Positions 43,152-52,224 of a stretch of DNA of 64,000 nucleotides are shown here, piece by piece. The stretch comes from Paracoccus sp. C2R09 (GTDB lineage: Bacteria; Pseudomonadota; Alphaproteobacteria; Rhodobacterales; Rhodobacteraceae). Below the pieces are notes generated by a model. The model saw only the letters and a list, made by a program, of their open reading frames with translations, was not told where the DNA came from and did not search any database. Each line of letters begins with the position of its first letter. Position 1 is the first letter of the stretch. The stretch covers positions 1-64,000 of the forward strand of contig NZ_JAHKQB010000027.1 in the NCBI RefSeq assembly GCF_018860625.1, written 5' to 3'. A program made the position numbers and the translations under genes.

Positions 43152-44528
43152 ATGAAGATCATCATCTGCGGCGCAGGGCAGGTCGGCTGGCAGATCGCGC
43201 GCCACCTGGCCGGGGAACGCAACGACGTCACGGTGATCGACAACAACCCCGAACTGATCCGCCGCGCCACGGATACGCTGGACGTCCAGGGCGTGACGGG
43301 CTTTGCCAGCCATCCCGACATCCTGGACAAGGCCGGCGCGCGCGATGCCGACCTGATCATCGCCGCCACCCATTCGGACGAGGTGAACATGGTCACCTGC
43401 CAGGTGGCCCATTCCGTCTTCCAGGTCCCGCGCAAGATCGCCCGCCTGCGCAGCGCGGCCTATCTGGATGCGATCTACAGCGACCTCTATCGCACCGAAC
43501 ATCTGCCCATCGACGTGGTCATCAGCCCCGAACAAGAGGTCGCGAAGGCCGCGCTGCAGCGCCTATCCGCGCCTTCGACCTTCGATGTCGAGACCTTCAT
43601 GGACGGCAAGATCCAGCTGCTGGGGATCGACCTGGAACGCGATTGCCCGGCGCTGAACACGCCACTGCGCCAGCTGACTGAGCTGTTCTCAAGCCTGCGG
43701 GCCATCGTGGCGGGGGTGCGTCGCGAAGGGCGGCTGTTCGCGCCGGAACCGGGCGATCAGCTGTTCGCGGGCGACCAGATCTATGTCTTCGCCCATGCCG
43801 AGGATGTGGGGCGCACGCTCGACATCTTCGGCAAGCCGCCCCAGAAGCAGGAACGCCTGACCATCATCGGGGCGGGGAACGTGGGCCTTGCGGTCGCGCA
43901 GACCTTGGAACGCCGGACCGAACGGATCCGCGCCAAGCTGATCGAGCGGGATCGCGGACGTGCCGAATTCGCCGCGGACCGGTTGGAACGGACCATCGTG
44001 CTGAACGGCGACGGGCTGTCGGCGGAACTGCTGGACGAGGCGGGCGTCCCGCGTGCCGATGCGGTGCTGGCCGTGACCGATGACGACAAGACGAACATCC
44101 TTGCATCCGTTCGTGCCAAGCAGTCCGGCGCGAAGATGGCCATCGCGCTGATCAACGACCCGACGCTGGTGCCGCTGATGGGGGCGCTGGATATCGACGC
44201 CTATATCAACCCGCGTGCGACGACCGTCTCGACGATCCTGCGCCATATCCGCCACGGGCGGGTGCGCGACATCTATTCCGTGGGCGATGCCGAGGCCGAG
44301 GTGATGGAGGCGCAGGTCCTGTCCACCAGCCCGATGTCGGGCCGTGCGATCCGCGACATCGATTTCCCCGAAGGCGCGCTTCTGGGGGCTGTCCGCAAGG
44401 GCGACCGCGTCGTGAAGCCCACCGCCGACACGCGCATCGAGGAAGGCGACATCGTCCTCATCTTCGCGCTGACCCATGACGTCCCCGAGGTCGAGCGCCT
44501 GCTTCAGGTCTCGATCGACTTCTTCTGA
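43152..44528 (+). CDS. trkA: Trk potassium transporter peripheral NAD-binding subunit TrkA
   Basis: A 458-residue cytoplasmic gating protein. It holds two RCK_N Rossmann domains, each opening with a glycine motif (MKIIICGAGQVGWQIARHL at 1 and LTIIGAGNVGLAVAQTLE near 235), each followed by an RCK_C domain. It binds NAD(H)/ATP and opens the TrkH potassium channel. Its place after ntrYX and before hfq is conserved in alphaproteobacteria. trkH follows 11 bases later. Confidence 0.95.
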   Translation: MKIIICGAGQVGWQIARHLAGERNDVTVIDNNPELIRRATDTLDVQGVTGFASHPDILDKAGARDADLIIAATHSDEVNMVTCQVAHSVFQVPRKIARLRSAAYLDAIYSDLYRTEHLPIDVVISPEQEVAKAALQRLSAPSTFDVETFMDGKIQLLGIDLERDCPALNTPLRQLTELFSSLRAIVAGVRREGRLFAPEPGDQLFAGDQIYVFAHAEDVGRTLDIFGKPPQKQERLTIIGAGNVGLAVAQTLERRTERIRAKLIERDRGRAEFAADRLERTIVLNGDGLSAELLDEAGVPRADAVLAVTDDDKTNILASVRAKQSGAKMAIALINDPTLVPLMGALDIDAYINPRATTVSTILRHIRHGRVRDIYSVGDAEAEVMEAQVLSTSPMSGRAIRDIDFPEGALLGAVRKGDRVVKPTADTRIEEGDIVLIFALTHDVPEVERLLQVSIDFF

Positions 44529-44539
44529 AGGCGCATGCC

Positions 44540-46162
44540 ATGATCGGCACCCTGTCCCGACTGCCGCTGCTGATCCTGCTGAGCGTGGGGGTCGCGTTGA
44601 TGATGCTGATCCCCGCATCCTATGCCTCGGTCACGGATGAGGACGCGATCGCGCGGACGTTTCTTTACGCGTCCCTGCTGATCCTGATCGTGGGCGGGCT
44701 GATCGGGCTGGCGACCCATGCCAACCCGCGCCCGCAAAGATCGCGCGAGACGCTTCTGACCATGCTGGGCGTCTTCGGCCTGCTGCCGGTGCTGATGGCC
44801 TTCCCCTTCGCCGAGAGTTTGCCCGACACGGGCTATGTCAACGCGTGGTGGGAAATGGTGTCCTCGCTGACGACCACGGGGGCGTCGCTCTATTCGGCGG
44901 ACCTGCTGCCGGAACCGCTGCATCTGTGGCGGGCGATGGTCGGCTGGATGGGCGGGCTTTTCATCCTGGTCGCGGCGGTCGCGATCCTTGCACCCCTGCG
45001 CGTCGGCGGGTTCGAGATCATGTCCAGCCCTTCGGGGCGCGAGGAATACCGCGAAAGGCTGCCGCAATCGTCGGATCCGCGCACGCGTCAGCCGCATCTG
45101 TCCGATCCCGTCTATGACAGTCCCCTGGCCGATCCGGCGCTGCGCCTGCTGCGCGCGGGCGTCGAGGTGGGACCGATCTATCTGGCGCTGACGCTGGCGC
45201 TGTGGGTAGGGCTGCTGCTGCTGGGCGATCCGTCCTTTCTTGCGCTGACCCGTGCGATGGGAACGCTGTCCACCTCGGGGATCTCGCCCGTGGTGGGCCC
45301 CCCCGGCGAGGTGACAGGCGTTCCGGGCGAGATGCTGGTCTTCGTCTTCCTCGTGCCGGCGCTGTCGCGGCGCTTCTGGCCGGGCGGGGCCGAGCTGCGC
45401 GCCACCGACAAGCTGCGCGACGATCCCGAACTGCGCATGGCCCTGGGCCTGGTCGCGCTGGTCACCATCGTGCTGTTCCTGCGCCACTTCCTGGGCGCGA
45501 TCGAGCTGCCGATGCAGGATGACGATCCGTTGCACCGGATCGGGCTGGGGCTGGCGGCGCTGTGGGGGGGCATGTTCAACGCGCTCAGCTATCTCACGAC
45601 GACGGGCTGGAACTCGGTCAGCTGGCAGGGCGCGCGGTCCTGGTCGGGTCTGACCGCGCCGGGGCTGATCCTTGCGGGGCTTGCCATGATGGGCGGGGGC
45701 GTCGCCACCACGGCGGGCGGGGTCAAGCTGCTGCGCGTCTATGCCCTTGCGCGCCACGGAGAGCGCGAGATGGAGAGGATCATCCATCCCAGCTCCGTGT
45801 CGGGCGGGGGGCGCATCGCGCGGCGCCTGCGTCGGGAAGGCGCCTATCTGGCCTTCATCTTCTTCATGCTGTTCGCGACCTCGATCGCGGTGGTGGTCGC
45901 GCTGGTCTCGATCCACCAGATCGAGTTCGAGACCGCGACCATCCTGTCCATCGCCGCGCTGACCAATACCGGCCCGCTTGCAGCCGCCATTCCCCTGACC
46001 CCGGCCTTCGAGGGGACCGCGGGCATCGCCTCGGCCCCGTGGGAGGGATGGTCGGGCCTGCCGGACTTCACCAAGGGGGTTCTTGCGCTGGCCATGATCG
46101 TCGGCCGGATCGAGACGCTGGCGCTGCTGGCGCTGCTGTCGCCCGAATTCTGGCGCCGCTGA
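44540..46162 (+). CDS. trkH: Trk potassium transporter membrane subunit TrkH
   Basis: A 540-residue membrane protein with four P-loop repeats. The selectivity-filter segments are [27 protein letters not shown] and ALTNTGPL, each with the essential glycine, and the intervening hydrophobic helices (about ten in all) fit TrkH/KtrB. With TrkA it imports potassium. ATG 44540 is 11 bases after trkA. A membrane-associated loop between helices 4 and 5 (about 165-200) is polar and charged. Confidence 0.94.
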   Translation: MIGTLSRLPLLILLSVGVALMMLIPASYASVTDEDAIARTFLYASLLILIVGGLIGLATHANPRPQRSRETLLTMLGVFGLLPVLMAFPFAESLPDTGYVNAWWEMVSSLTTTGASLYSADLLPEPLHLWRAMVGWMGGLFILVAAVAILAPLRVGGFEIMSSPSGREEYRERLPQSSDPRTRQPHLSDPVYDSPLADPALRLLRAGVEVGPIYLALTLALWVGLLLLGDPSFLALTRAMGTLSTSGISPVVGPPGEVTGVPGEMLVFVFLVPALSRRFWPGGAELRATDKLRDDPELRMALGLVALVTIVLFLRHFLGAIELPMQDDDPLHRIGLGLAALWGGMFNALSYLTTTGWNSVSWQGARSWSGLTAPGLILAGLAMMGGGVATTAGGVKLLRVYALARHGEREMERIIHPSSVSGGGRIARRLRREGAYLAFIFFMLFATSIAVVVALVSIHQIEFETATILSIAALTNTGPLAAAIPLTPAFEGTAGIASAPWEGWSGLPDFTKGVLALAMIVGRIETLALLALLSPEFWRR

Positions 46163-46280
46163 GGCGCTTTGGCAGCAATCTGACGATAATATGAACCATG
46201 TCGCCCCGCGCGCTTGCATGGGGTGCCGGTACCGCCTAAGTGTTGAACCGATCGGGATAGTGACAAACGGACGACAAATA

Positions 46281-46514
46281 ATGGCCGGTGACAAACAGAA
46301 CCTTCAGGACGCGTTTCTCAATCATGTCCGCAAGGCGAAGGTGCCTGTCACCATTTTCCTGATCAACGGCGTCAAGCTGCAGGGTGTGATCACCTGGTTC
46401 GACAATTTCTGCGTCCTGCTGCGCCGCGACGGACAGTCGCAGCTGGTCTACAAGCATGCCATCAGCACGATCATGCCGGGCCAGCCCATCAATCTGTATG
46501 AATCCGAGGACTGA
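46281..46514 (+). CDS. hfq: RNA chaperone Hfq
   Basis: A 77-residue Sm-like protein that forms a hexamer and mediates small RNA-mRNA pairing. Sm1 ([20 protein letters not shown]) and Sm2 ([12 protein letters not shown]) motifs are intact. The short length is normal for alphaproteobacteria, which lack the long C-terminal tail. ATG 46281 matches the standard [18 protein letters not shown] start. The stop is immediately followed by the hflX start codon. Confidence 0.97.
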   Translation: MAGDKQNLQDAFLNHVRKAKVPVTIFLINGVKLQGVITWFDNFCVLLRRDGQSQLVYKHAISTIMPGQPINLYESED

Positions 46515-47849
46515 TTGGCCGAGCCGACCTCTACCGAAGCCAAGCCGACACGCGCCTACGTCATTCACCCCGACTTGGGGAACTCGCGCACGCAGCGCCG
46601 AGAGCCCGAGCATGCCCTGGCCGAGGCCGTGGCGCTTGCCCATGCCCTGCCGGGCATCGAGATCGTGGGCGAGGAAGTCGCGCGTCTGAGAGACCCCAAC
46701 CCTGGCATGCTGTTCGGCAAGGGCAAGCTTGCCGAGATCCGAGAGCGCCTGGAAGCCGTCGAGGCCGAACTGGTCCTTATCGACGGTCCCGTGACCCCCG
46801 TTCAGCAGCGAAACCTGGAAAAGGACTGGGGCGTCAAGCTTCTGGACCGGACCGGGCTGATCCTGGAAATCTTCGCCGACCGTGCCCGCACCCGTGAAGG
46901 CGTGCTGCAGGTGGAACTGGCCGCGCTGTCCTATCAGCGCACGCGGCTGGTTCGCGCCTGGACGCACCTCGAACGGCAGCGGGGCGGCCTGGGATTTGTC
47001 GGCGGTCCGGGGGAAACCCAGATCGAGGCCGACCGCCGCGCCATCGACGAACAGATGACCCGCCTGCGTCGCCAGCTGGAACGCGTGGTCAAGACGCGCA
47101 CGCTGCATCGCGCCGCGCGGGCCAAGGTGCCCTATCCCATCGTCGCGCTGGTGGGTTACACCAATGCGGGGAAATCCACGCTGTTCAACCGCATGACCGG
47201 GGCCGAGGTGATGGCCAAGGACATGCTGTTCGCCACGCTGGACCCGACGATGCGCGCCATCCGCCTGCCCGATGCGGGGGGCGGCAATTCCGGTCGCAAG
47301 ATCATCCTGTCAGATACCGTGGGCTTCATCAGCGATCTGCCGACCGAACTGGTCGCGGCCTTCCGCGCAACGCTGGAAGAGGTGCTGGAGGCCGACCTGA
47401 TCCTGCATGTCCGCGACATCAGCCACCCCGAGACCGAGGAACAGGCGGGCGATGTGGCCGACATCCTCGAAAGCCTGGGCGTGGACGAGGATGTGGCCCT
47501 GATCGAGGTCTGGAACAAGATCGACGCGCTTGGACCCGACACGCGGGCTGCCCTGCAGCGGACCGATGCCCGGACCGAGGGTGTGCAGGCCGTCAGCGCC
47601 CTGTCGGGCGAGGGGCTGGCCCCGCTGATCGAGGCGATCGAGGCGCATCTGGAACTGGCGCTGGACGAGCCGCGCGAGGAAGCCCAGGTGGTGCTGGACT
47701 TTGCCGACGGTCGTCGTCGCGCCTGGTTGCACGAGGCGGGCGTCGTCGAACGCGAGGAGGCGACCGAGGACGGGCTGCGGCTGCATCTGCGATGGACCGC
47801 AAGGCAGCGCGCCGGGTTCGAGGCGATGGATCAGCCGGATCACGAATGA
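46515..47849 (+). CDS. hflX: GTPase HflX
   Basis: A 444-residue ribosome-associated GTPase involved in splitting stalled ribosomes. The N-terminal HflX domain has MLFGKGKLAEI and VELAALSYQRTRLVRAW, the glycine-rich ERQRGGLGFVGGPGETQIE motif, and the G domain shows G1 GYTNAGKST, G3 DTVGFI and G4 NKID. The start is TTG 46515, directly abutting the hfq stop, with GAGGA 4 bases upstream; no ATG or GTG lies near enough in frame. Translational coupling to hfq is therefore strongly suggested. A terminator follows the stop by 2 bases. Confidence 0.95.
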   Translation: MAEPTSTEAKPTRAYVIHPDLGNSRTQRREPEHALAEAVALAHALPGIEIVGEEVARLRDPNPGMLFGKGKLAEIRERLEAVEAELVLIDGPVTPVQQRNLEKDWGVKLLDRTGLILEIFADRARTREGVLQVELAALSYQRTRLVRAWTHLERQRGGLGFVGGPGETQIEADRRAIDEQMTRLRRQLERVVKTRTLHRAARAKVPYPIVALVGYTNAGKSTLFNRMTGAEVMAKDMLFATLDPTMRAIRLPDAGGGNSGRKIILSDTVGFISDLPTELVAAFRATLEEVLEADLILHVRDISHPETEEQAGDVADILESLGVDEDVALIEVWNKIDALGPDTRAALQRTDARTEGVQAVSALSGEGLAPLIEAIEAHLELALDEPREEAQVVLDFADGRRRAWLHEAGVVEREEATEDGLRLHLRWTARQRAGFEAMDQPDHE

Positions 47850-47851
47850 AG

Positions 47852-47875
47852 AAGGGGCCCTCAGGGGCCCCTTTT
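47852..47875 (+). terminator. Terminator after hflX
   Basis: AAGGGGCCC (47852-47860) pairs with GGGCCCCTT (47865-47873), a 9-base stem followed by TT and CG. It ends the dusB-hflX operon and can also serve the convergent kinase operon, whose stop is at 47880. Confidence 0.85.
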
Positions 47876-47879
47876 CGTT

Positions 47880-48791
47880 TCAGGCGGGCATCTCGTGCGC
47901 CCAGGGCGGGTTCGCCCCCGCGCGGGACACCGTGACCGAAGCCGCCTGCGCGCCAAGCGTCAGTGCCGCGCGGATCTGGTCGGGCGTGATCCCCGCCAGC
48001 GCCGGTTTCGACAGCAGATCCTGCTTGGACAGGCTGGCCATGAAACCCGCGTTGAACGTGTCGCCCGCGCCGATCGTGTCGGCCACGGTGGTGCGCACGG
48101 CGGGCGCGCTGACGGTTTCACCGTCCCAGAAGGCGCGGGCGCCGGTTTCGCCCCCGGTCAGCAGGACCATGCGCGGGCCGGATGCCTGGACCTTGCGCGC
48201 CGCATCCTCGGGCGACAGGTCAGGATGCAGCCATTCCAGGTCGTCCGCCGACAGCTTGACGATATCGGCCATGGGCAGCAGCCGCTCCAGCCGCGCGCGA
48301 TAGGCATCGGGCTGGGTGATGAAGAAGGGGCGGATATTGGGGTCGATCATGACGACGCGGTCGGCATGATGATCGGCGATCAGCGATACGACCGTCGCGC
48401 CGCAGGGATCGGGCACCAGGCTGATACCCCCCGCGAAGATCGTCGTCACCTCGTCGGGCAGGGGGGCGATGTCGTCGCGCGTCATCATCCGGCCCGCCGA
48501 ACCCTCGTCATAGAAGGAATAGCGCGCATCGCCGTTTTCCAGCGTGACCAGCGCCAGCGTGGTCAGCCGGTCGGTGCGCGGGCACAGATCGGTATTCACC
48601 CCGGCCTCGGCCAGGGGGCGCAGGATCTGTTCACCGAAGGGGTCGCGGCTGATGGGCCACAGGTAGCCCGCATCGATCCCCAGGCGACCGAGCGCGATGG
48701 CGGTATTGAACACGGCACCACCCGCCAGCGGGCGGAAACTGCCGTTCTGCGGCACCATGTCGATCAGCGATTCACCGGCACACAGGATCAT
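47880..48791 (-). CDS. PfkB family sugar kinase (fructokinase-like)
   Basis: A 303-residue carbohydrate kinase of the ribokinase/PfkB family. The N-terminal GESLIDMVPQNGSFRPLAGG motif and the C-terminal signature DTIGAGDTFNAGFMASL, with the catalytic Asp in GAGD, are clear; LTGGETGARAF is the nucleotide-proximal part. GESLIDM followed by PLAGGAVFNTAIALGRLG resembles bacterial fructokinases, but adenosine or ribose kinases are alternatives. ATG 48791 has GGGAGGG 6 bases upstream. It lies 26 bases downstream of the zinc-ribbon gene and may be the last gene of that operon. Confidence 0.83.
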   Translation of the reverse strand: MILCAGESLIDMVPQNGSFRPLAGGAVFNTAIALGRLGIDAGYLWPISRDPFGEQILRPLAEAGVNTDLCPRTDRLTTLALVTLENGDARYSFYDEGSAGRMMTRDDIAPLPDEVTTIFAGGISLVPDPCGATVVSLIADHHADRVVMIDPNIRPFFITQPDAYRARLERLLPMADIVKLSADDLEWLHPDLSPEDAARKVQASGPRMVLLTGGETGARAFWDGETVSAPAVRTTVADTIGAGDTFNAGFMASLSKQDLLSKPALAGITPDQIRAALTLGAQAASVTVSRAGANPPWAHEMPA

Positions 48792-48817
48792 GGCATTCCC
48801 TCCCTTGGCGTGTGGAT

Positions 48818-49984
48818 TCAGCGCGTGAAATACATGATAATCGCTAGCGCTACCAGCGCCAGAAGCGTGGCACCGGCGATTTTCCAGACCGACCAAGGCC
48901 TTTCACCCATCACCCGGCCCGATTGTCCGTTCACCACGAAGCGGAAGCTGCGCCCGTTATAGCGGTAGGCCGCCGTCCAGATCGGCAGCAGGATATGCTT
49001 GAAGGTCTCGGCGCTGAAATCGCTGTTCACGGCATGGATGCGCTGCTGATCGCCGCCGATGTCGCGCCGCACGTCACCCTCGATCACGCGGGCCATCTGC
49101 GCGCGGGCCGCGCCGTGCCCGTCGGCCAGTGCGACGGTATATCCCTCGGCCTCGAACCCGGCCAGGAAATCGGGGCGATAGGTCGCAAGATGGGACAGGT
49201 CCCAGGGCGCCATCGCGCCGGTGAAACGCTGCGGCAGCGCGGTCGAGGCAGGCACCAGCACGTCGTTGAAACTGCGCGCGACCCGGCCCTGCGCCGGTCG
49301 CCAGCGGACCTTCGGCACGCGGCGGGCGACGCGACGCGACTTGCCGTTCACCGTCTCAGTCACCCAATGCGTTTCGTAATAGACATCGCCCCGCTGCCCG
49401 GAATAGCGCGAGGTGCTGTCGGCATCGAAGGTCCAGAAGGGCGAATAGACGCCCGTCAGGTGCCGATCCTTGCGGGCATAGGCCACCAGCCCCGACGGGG
49501 CGAACCACAGCCCGCCCAGCCAGTCGGACATGGCCTTGCGGGCCTCGGCCTCGGTCAGGCGAAATGGCAGGACACCCTGTGGCTTGATGCGCCGTGTGGC
49601 CCCGGTATCGGTGACGACGGGCGTCGCGCAGAAGGGGCAGGCCCCGGCGTGATGCGTATCGTCCAGGTCGATCCGCGCCCCGCAATTGGGACAGGACAGC
49701 GTGCGGACCTCGTGGGTGATGTCGCTGCCCGTGGCATCCAGATGCAGGCCGCGTTCCAGCGGGATCTCGACCAGCTCGGGGGTCTTGTGGGCGGCGTCCC
49801 ATTGCAGGGCGGGATCCTGGGGACCGGCCTCGGGCTGACGGCCGGGTGCGCGCGCATCGCCCGGCCCGATGGGTTGGACATGGCCGCACCAGTCGCAGAC
49901 CATCTCCTGCTGGCCGGGCCGGAAGCGCAGGCTTGCCCCGCATCTGCTGCAGGGAAAGCGGTGTTCCTGTGGGCTGTCCGGCAT
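48818..49984 (-). CDS. Zinc-ribbon membrane-anchored protein (TFIIB-type zinc finger)
   Basis: A 388-residue protein with two zinc ribbons: CSRCGASLRF with VCDWCG (residues about 12-35), and CPNCGARIDL with ACPFCAT (about 97-122). A long middle region (SPFWTFDADSTSRYSGQRGD, PAQGRVARSFNDVLVPAS) is conserved-looking in this protein type, and a C-terminal membrane helix (about 362-383) anchors it. It recalls YdjG of the Bacillus pspA-ydjGHI stress operon, where an SPFH protein is likewise encoded. It is 2 bases downstream of the SPFH gene. Function unknown; see finding. Confidence 0.72.
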   Translation of the reverse strand: MPDSPQEHRFPCSRCGASLRFRPGQQEMVCDWCGHVQPIGPGDARAPGRQPEAGPQDPALQWDAAHKTPELVEIPLERGLHLDATGSDITHEVRTLSCPNCGARIDLDDTHHAGACPFCATPVVTDTGATRRIKPQGVLPFRLTEAEARKAMSDWLGGLWFAPSGLVAYARKDRHLTGVYSPFWTFDADSTSRYSGQRGDVYYETHWVTETVNGKSRRVARRVPKVRWRPAQGRVARSFNDVLVPASTALPQRFTGAMAPWDLSHLATYRPDFLAGFEAEGYTVALADGHGAARAQMARVIEGDVRRDIGGDQQRIHAVNSDFSAETFKHILLPIWTAAYRYNGRSFRFVVNGQSGRVMGERPWSVWKIAGATLLALVALAIIMYFTR

Positions 49985-49986
49985 GT

Positions 49987-51108
49987 TCAGGCTTGGGGCA
50001 GGGGGGGCGGCATCATGGTGAACAGCTGCGCCAGTTCATCGACCTGGTCCGCGGGCAGCCAGCCGTCCTGGCCCGGCGTCCAGACCAGCGTGTCGCGGGT
50101 AAAGCTGCCATCCGCGACCATGCGGCCCAGATGTCCGCGCCCGAAGGGGCCCTGCGCCTGGCCGTCGATCGCCACGTGCCACACTGTCTCGACCGATTTT
50201 CCGGGCAGGGGCGGGGGGGCTGCGGCGGCCGGTTGCGGGGCCGCCTGCTGCGGGACCGCGCCCCAGGGACCGCGCATGGTCGCGCCCATCGCGGCCCCCA
50301 TCGCCGCGCCGAAGCCCGCACCGGCGCCACCCTGGTTCTGGGCGGCGGCCAGCATCGCCTCGGATGCGGCATATTGACCGAAGCGGTCCAGGTCGCCCAC
50401 GATCCCCATCGAGGTGCGCTTGTCCAGCATCGCCTCGACCGCGGCGGGCAGGCTGATATTCTCGATCCAGAATTCGGGCAGGGTGATGCCGTAGCTGTCG
50501 ATGACCGGGGCGATGGCCTTGGCGACCAGCTGCGCCAGCTGATCGGTGTTCGCGGCCATGTCCAGAACCGGGATCCCCGAGGAGGCGATCGCGCGCGAGA
50601 ACTCCTGCACGATCACGTTGCGGATCTGCAGCGCGATCTCGTCGCGGGTGAAGTCGCCATCGGTGCCGACGATCTCGGACATGAAGCGGGCAGGGTCGGT
50701 CACCCGCATCGAATAGGTGCCATAGGCGCGCAGGCGCACGGGGCCGAATTCCGGGTCGCGTGCGATGATCGGGTTGCGCGTGCCCCATTTCAGGTCGGTG
50801 AAGCGCGTCTTGTCGACGAAATACACCTCGGACTTGAAGGGGCTGCGGAAACCGTGATCCCAGTGCTGCAGGCGGGTCATCACCGGCAGGTTGTTCGTTT
50901 CCAGCAGGTAGAGCCCGGGCCCGAAGACGTCGGCCAGCTGCCCCTCGTGGACGAAGACGGCGGCCTGCCCCTCGCGGACGGTCAGCTTGGCGCCGTACTT
51001 GATCGCGCGGCCGACCGTGTCGAAGCGCCAGACCATCGTGTCGGGACTGTCCTCGACCCATTCGATGACCTCGATGAATTCGCCGCCCAGGATGTCGAAG
51101 ATGGACAT
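49987..51108 (-). CDS. SPFH domain protein with C-terminal GYF-type domain (YdjI-like)
   Basis: A 373-residue protein. Residues 20-220 form an SPFH (band-7) domain of the virion core/YdjI type: KLTVREGQAAVFVHEGQLADVFGPG, then GTRNPIIARDPEFGPVRLRAYGTYS. A Gly/Ala/Pro-rich linker follows (about 255-300) and a GYF_2 domain at about 305-362 (HVAIDGQAQGPF, then TLVWTPGQDGWLPA). No membrane helix is seen, so attachment depends on the SPFH oligomer or partners. GYF_2 domains bind proline-rich peptides, several of which exist in this operon. A 73-base gap separates it from the DUF2927 gene. Confidence 0.8.
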   Translation of the reverse strand: MSIFDILGGEFIEVIEWVEDSPDTMVWRFDTVGRAIKYGAKLTVREGQAAVFVHEGQLADVFGPGLYLLETNNLPVMTRLQHWDHGFRSPFKSEVYFVDKTRFTDLKWGTRNPIIARDPEFGPVRLRAYGTYSMRVTDPARFMSEIVGTDGDFTRDEIALQIRNVIVQEFSRAIASSGIPVLDMAANTDQLAQLVAKAIAPVIDSYGITLPEFWIENISLPAAVEAMLDKRTSMGIVGDLDRFGQYAASEAMLAAAQNQGGAGAGFGAAMGAAMGATMRGPWGAVPQQAAPQPAAAAPPPLPGKSVETVWHVAIDGQAQGPFGRGHLGRMVADGSFTRDTLVWTPGQDGWLPADQVDELAQLFTMMPPPLPQA

Positions 51109-51181
51109 GATGTTCCCCGTTCAGATGACCCCGCGCCCATGTATGGGGCGCGGGGGCGCGGGGATCAAGCGTCGCGGGGGA

Positions 51182-52222
51182 TCACGCCTCGCGGGCCAGA
51201 AGCTCGGCCGCGATTCGGCGGACGATGGGGGCGGCCTCGGCCTCGGACATGCCGGGGCGCAGGCGCGGATCATAGAGGATCTTCAGCAGCAGTTCGTCAT
51301 GCCGTGTCAGCAGGGCGAATTCCTCGTCGTCGTTGAAGACCGAAGGCCGCGCGGCGGGGCTGTCGTTGGACAGGCCCATCCCCTGGGCCAGCTCCTCGTG
51401 GATGCACGAGGTCCGCAGCAGGGGCGGAAGCTCGGCCCGGATGACGGCGATGGCATGGGCGTAATCGGCGGCGCCGCCCCGGCTGTAGGCGAAGACCGTG
51501 CAGCTGATCGAGGCGGGCAGCCCCGTCAGCACGCCGATATCGCGGGCCGGAATGCCCGGCACCAGTTCCGCGATGCGGGCGGATGCGGCGCGGCGTTCAT
51601 CCTCGGTCATCACCAGAACGACGAAATTGCCGCCGCCGCCGGACATGGACACGGGGTGCCCGGTCGCCTGGGACAGGGTGCCCGCCATCTGCGCCAGTTC
51701 GGACCGCCAGACCGCCTGTTCGCCCGCCCCGTTGCTGGTCCCGAAGGCCGGCTGGATGCGAACGGGCTGCGACCAGCGGCGCAGGGGCGCGTCGCGACCC
51801 TTGGCCACCAGGCCGTCGGCGGTGGGGCTGTATTCGTCATGCAGCGCGATCGCCATGAAATTGCGCGCCAACGTATCGGCGTCGATGGGCGCATCCAACG
51901 GCGCGCGGTCCCGGCGCAGCTTGCCGCGCGACAGCAGCTTCGCCTCGACCGAGGCATAGTATTGCCGCTGTGCGTCGCTGAGATCCGAGGGCACGGCGGA
52001 CGCGCTCTGGTTGTTGGCCTGCCGATTGCGTTCGGCCCTTGCCTGGCGCAGTTCCGCCTGGCTGGGCGTGGGCGCCTCGGACGGGGGTGCCAGCCCTTCG
52101 GGGGCCGGTTGCGGCCGGGGCGAGGTGGGGGCATCGGGTCCGCGATCGCAGGCGGCCAGCATCAATGCGCCCGTCAGCGCCGCCACGAAGCCCGGTCGCA
52201 GTCGGGCCAGGATCTGCGCCAT
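51182..52222 (-). CDS. DUF2927 family lipoprotein
   Basis: A 346-residue predicted lipoprotein (lipobox LMLAACDRG, Cys near residue 25) with a proline-rich linker (about 30-60) and a DUF2927 domain from about residue 110. That domain includes LRRWSQPVRIQP, GGGGNFVVLVM and TSCIHEELAQGMGL, the last holding HEE, which resembles a gluzincin-type metal motif. If real, it would be a zinc peptidase-like fold, but the family is uncharacterised. The start ATG 52222 lies 2 bases after the telA-family stop, so the genes are coupled. Confidence 0.75.
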   Translation of the reverse strand: MAQILARLRPGFVAALTGALMLAACDRGPDAPTSPRPQPAPEGLAPPSEAPTPSQAELRQARAERNRQANNQSASAVPSDLSDAQRQYYASVEAKLLSRGKLRRDRAPLDAPIDADTLARNFMAIALHDEYSPTADGLVAKGRDAPLRRWSQPVRIQPAFGTSNGAGEQAVWRSELAQMAGTLSQATGHPVSMSGGGGNFVVLVMTEDERRAASARIAELVPGIPARDIGVLTGLPASISCTVFAYSRGGAADYAHAIAVIRAELPPLLRTSCIHEELAQGMGLSNDSPAARPSVFNDDEEFALLTRHDELLLKILYDPRLRPGMSEAEAAPIVRRIAAELLAREA

Positions 52223-52224
52223 GT

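Noticed and set aside
41480..46294. Long minus-strand frames opposite ntrX, trkA and trkH (for example 41480-43435 and 44504-46294)
   Set aside because: Shadows of clear plus-strand genes. Composition is rich in Arg, His and Gln, and no ribosome-binding site or family pattern is seen.
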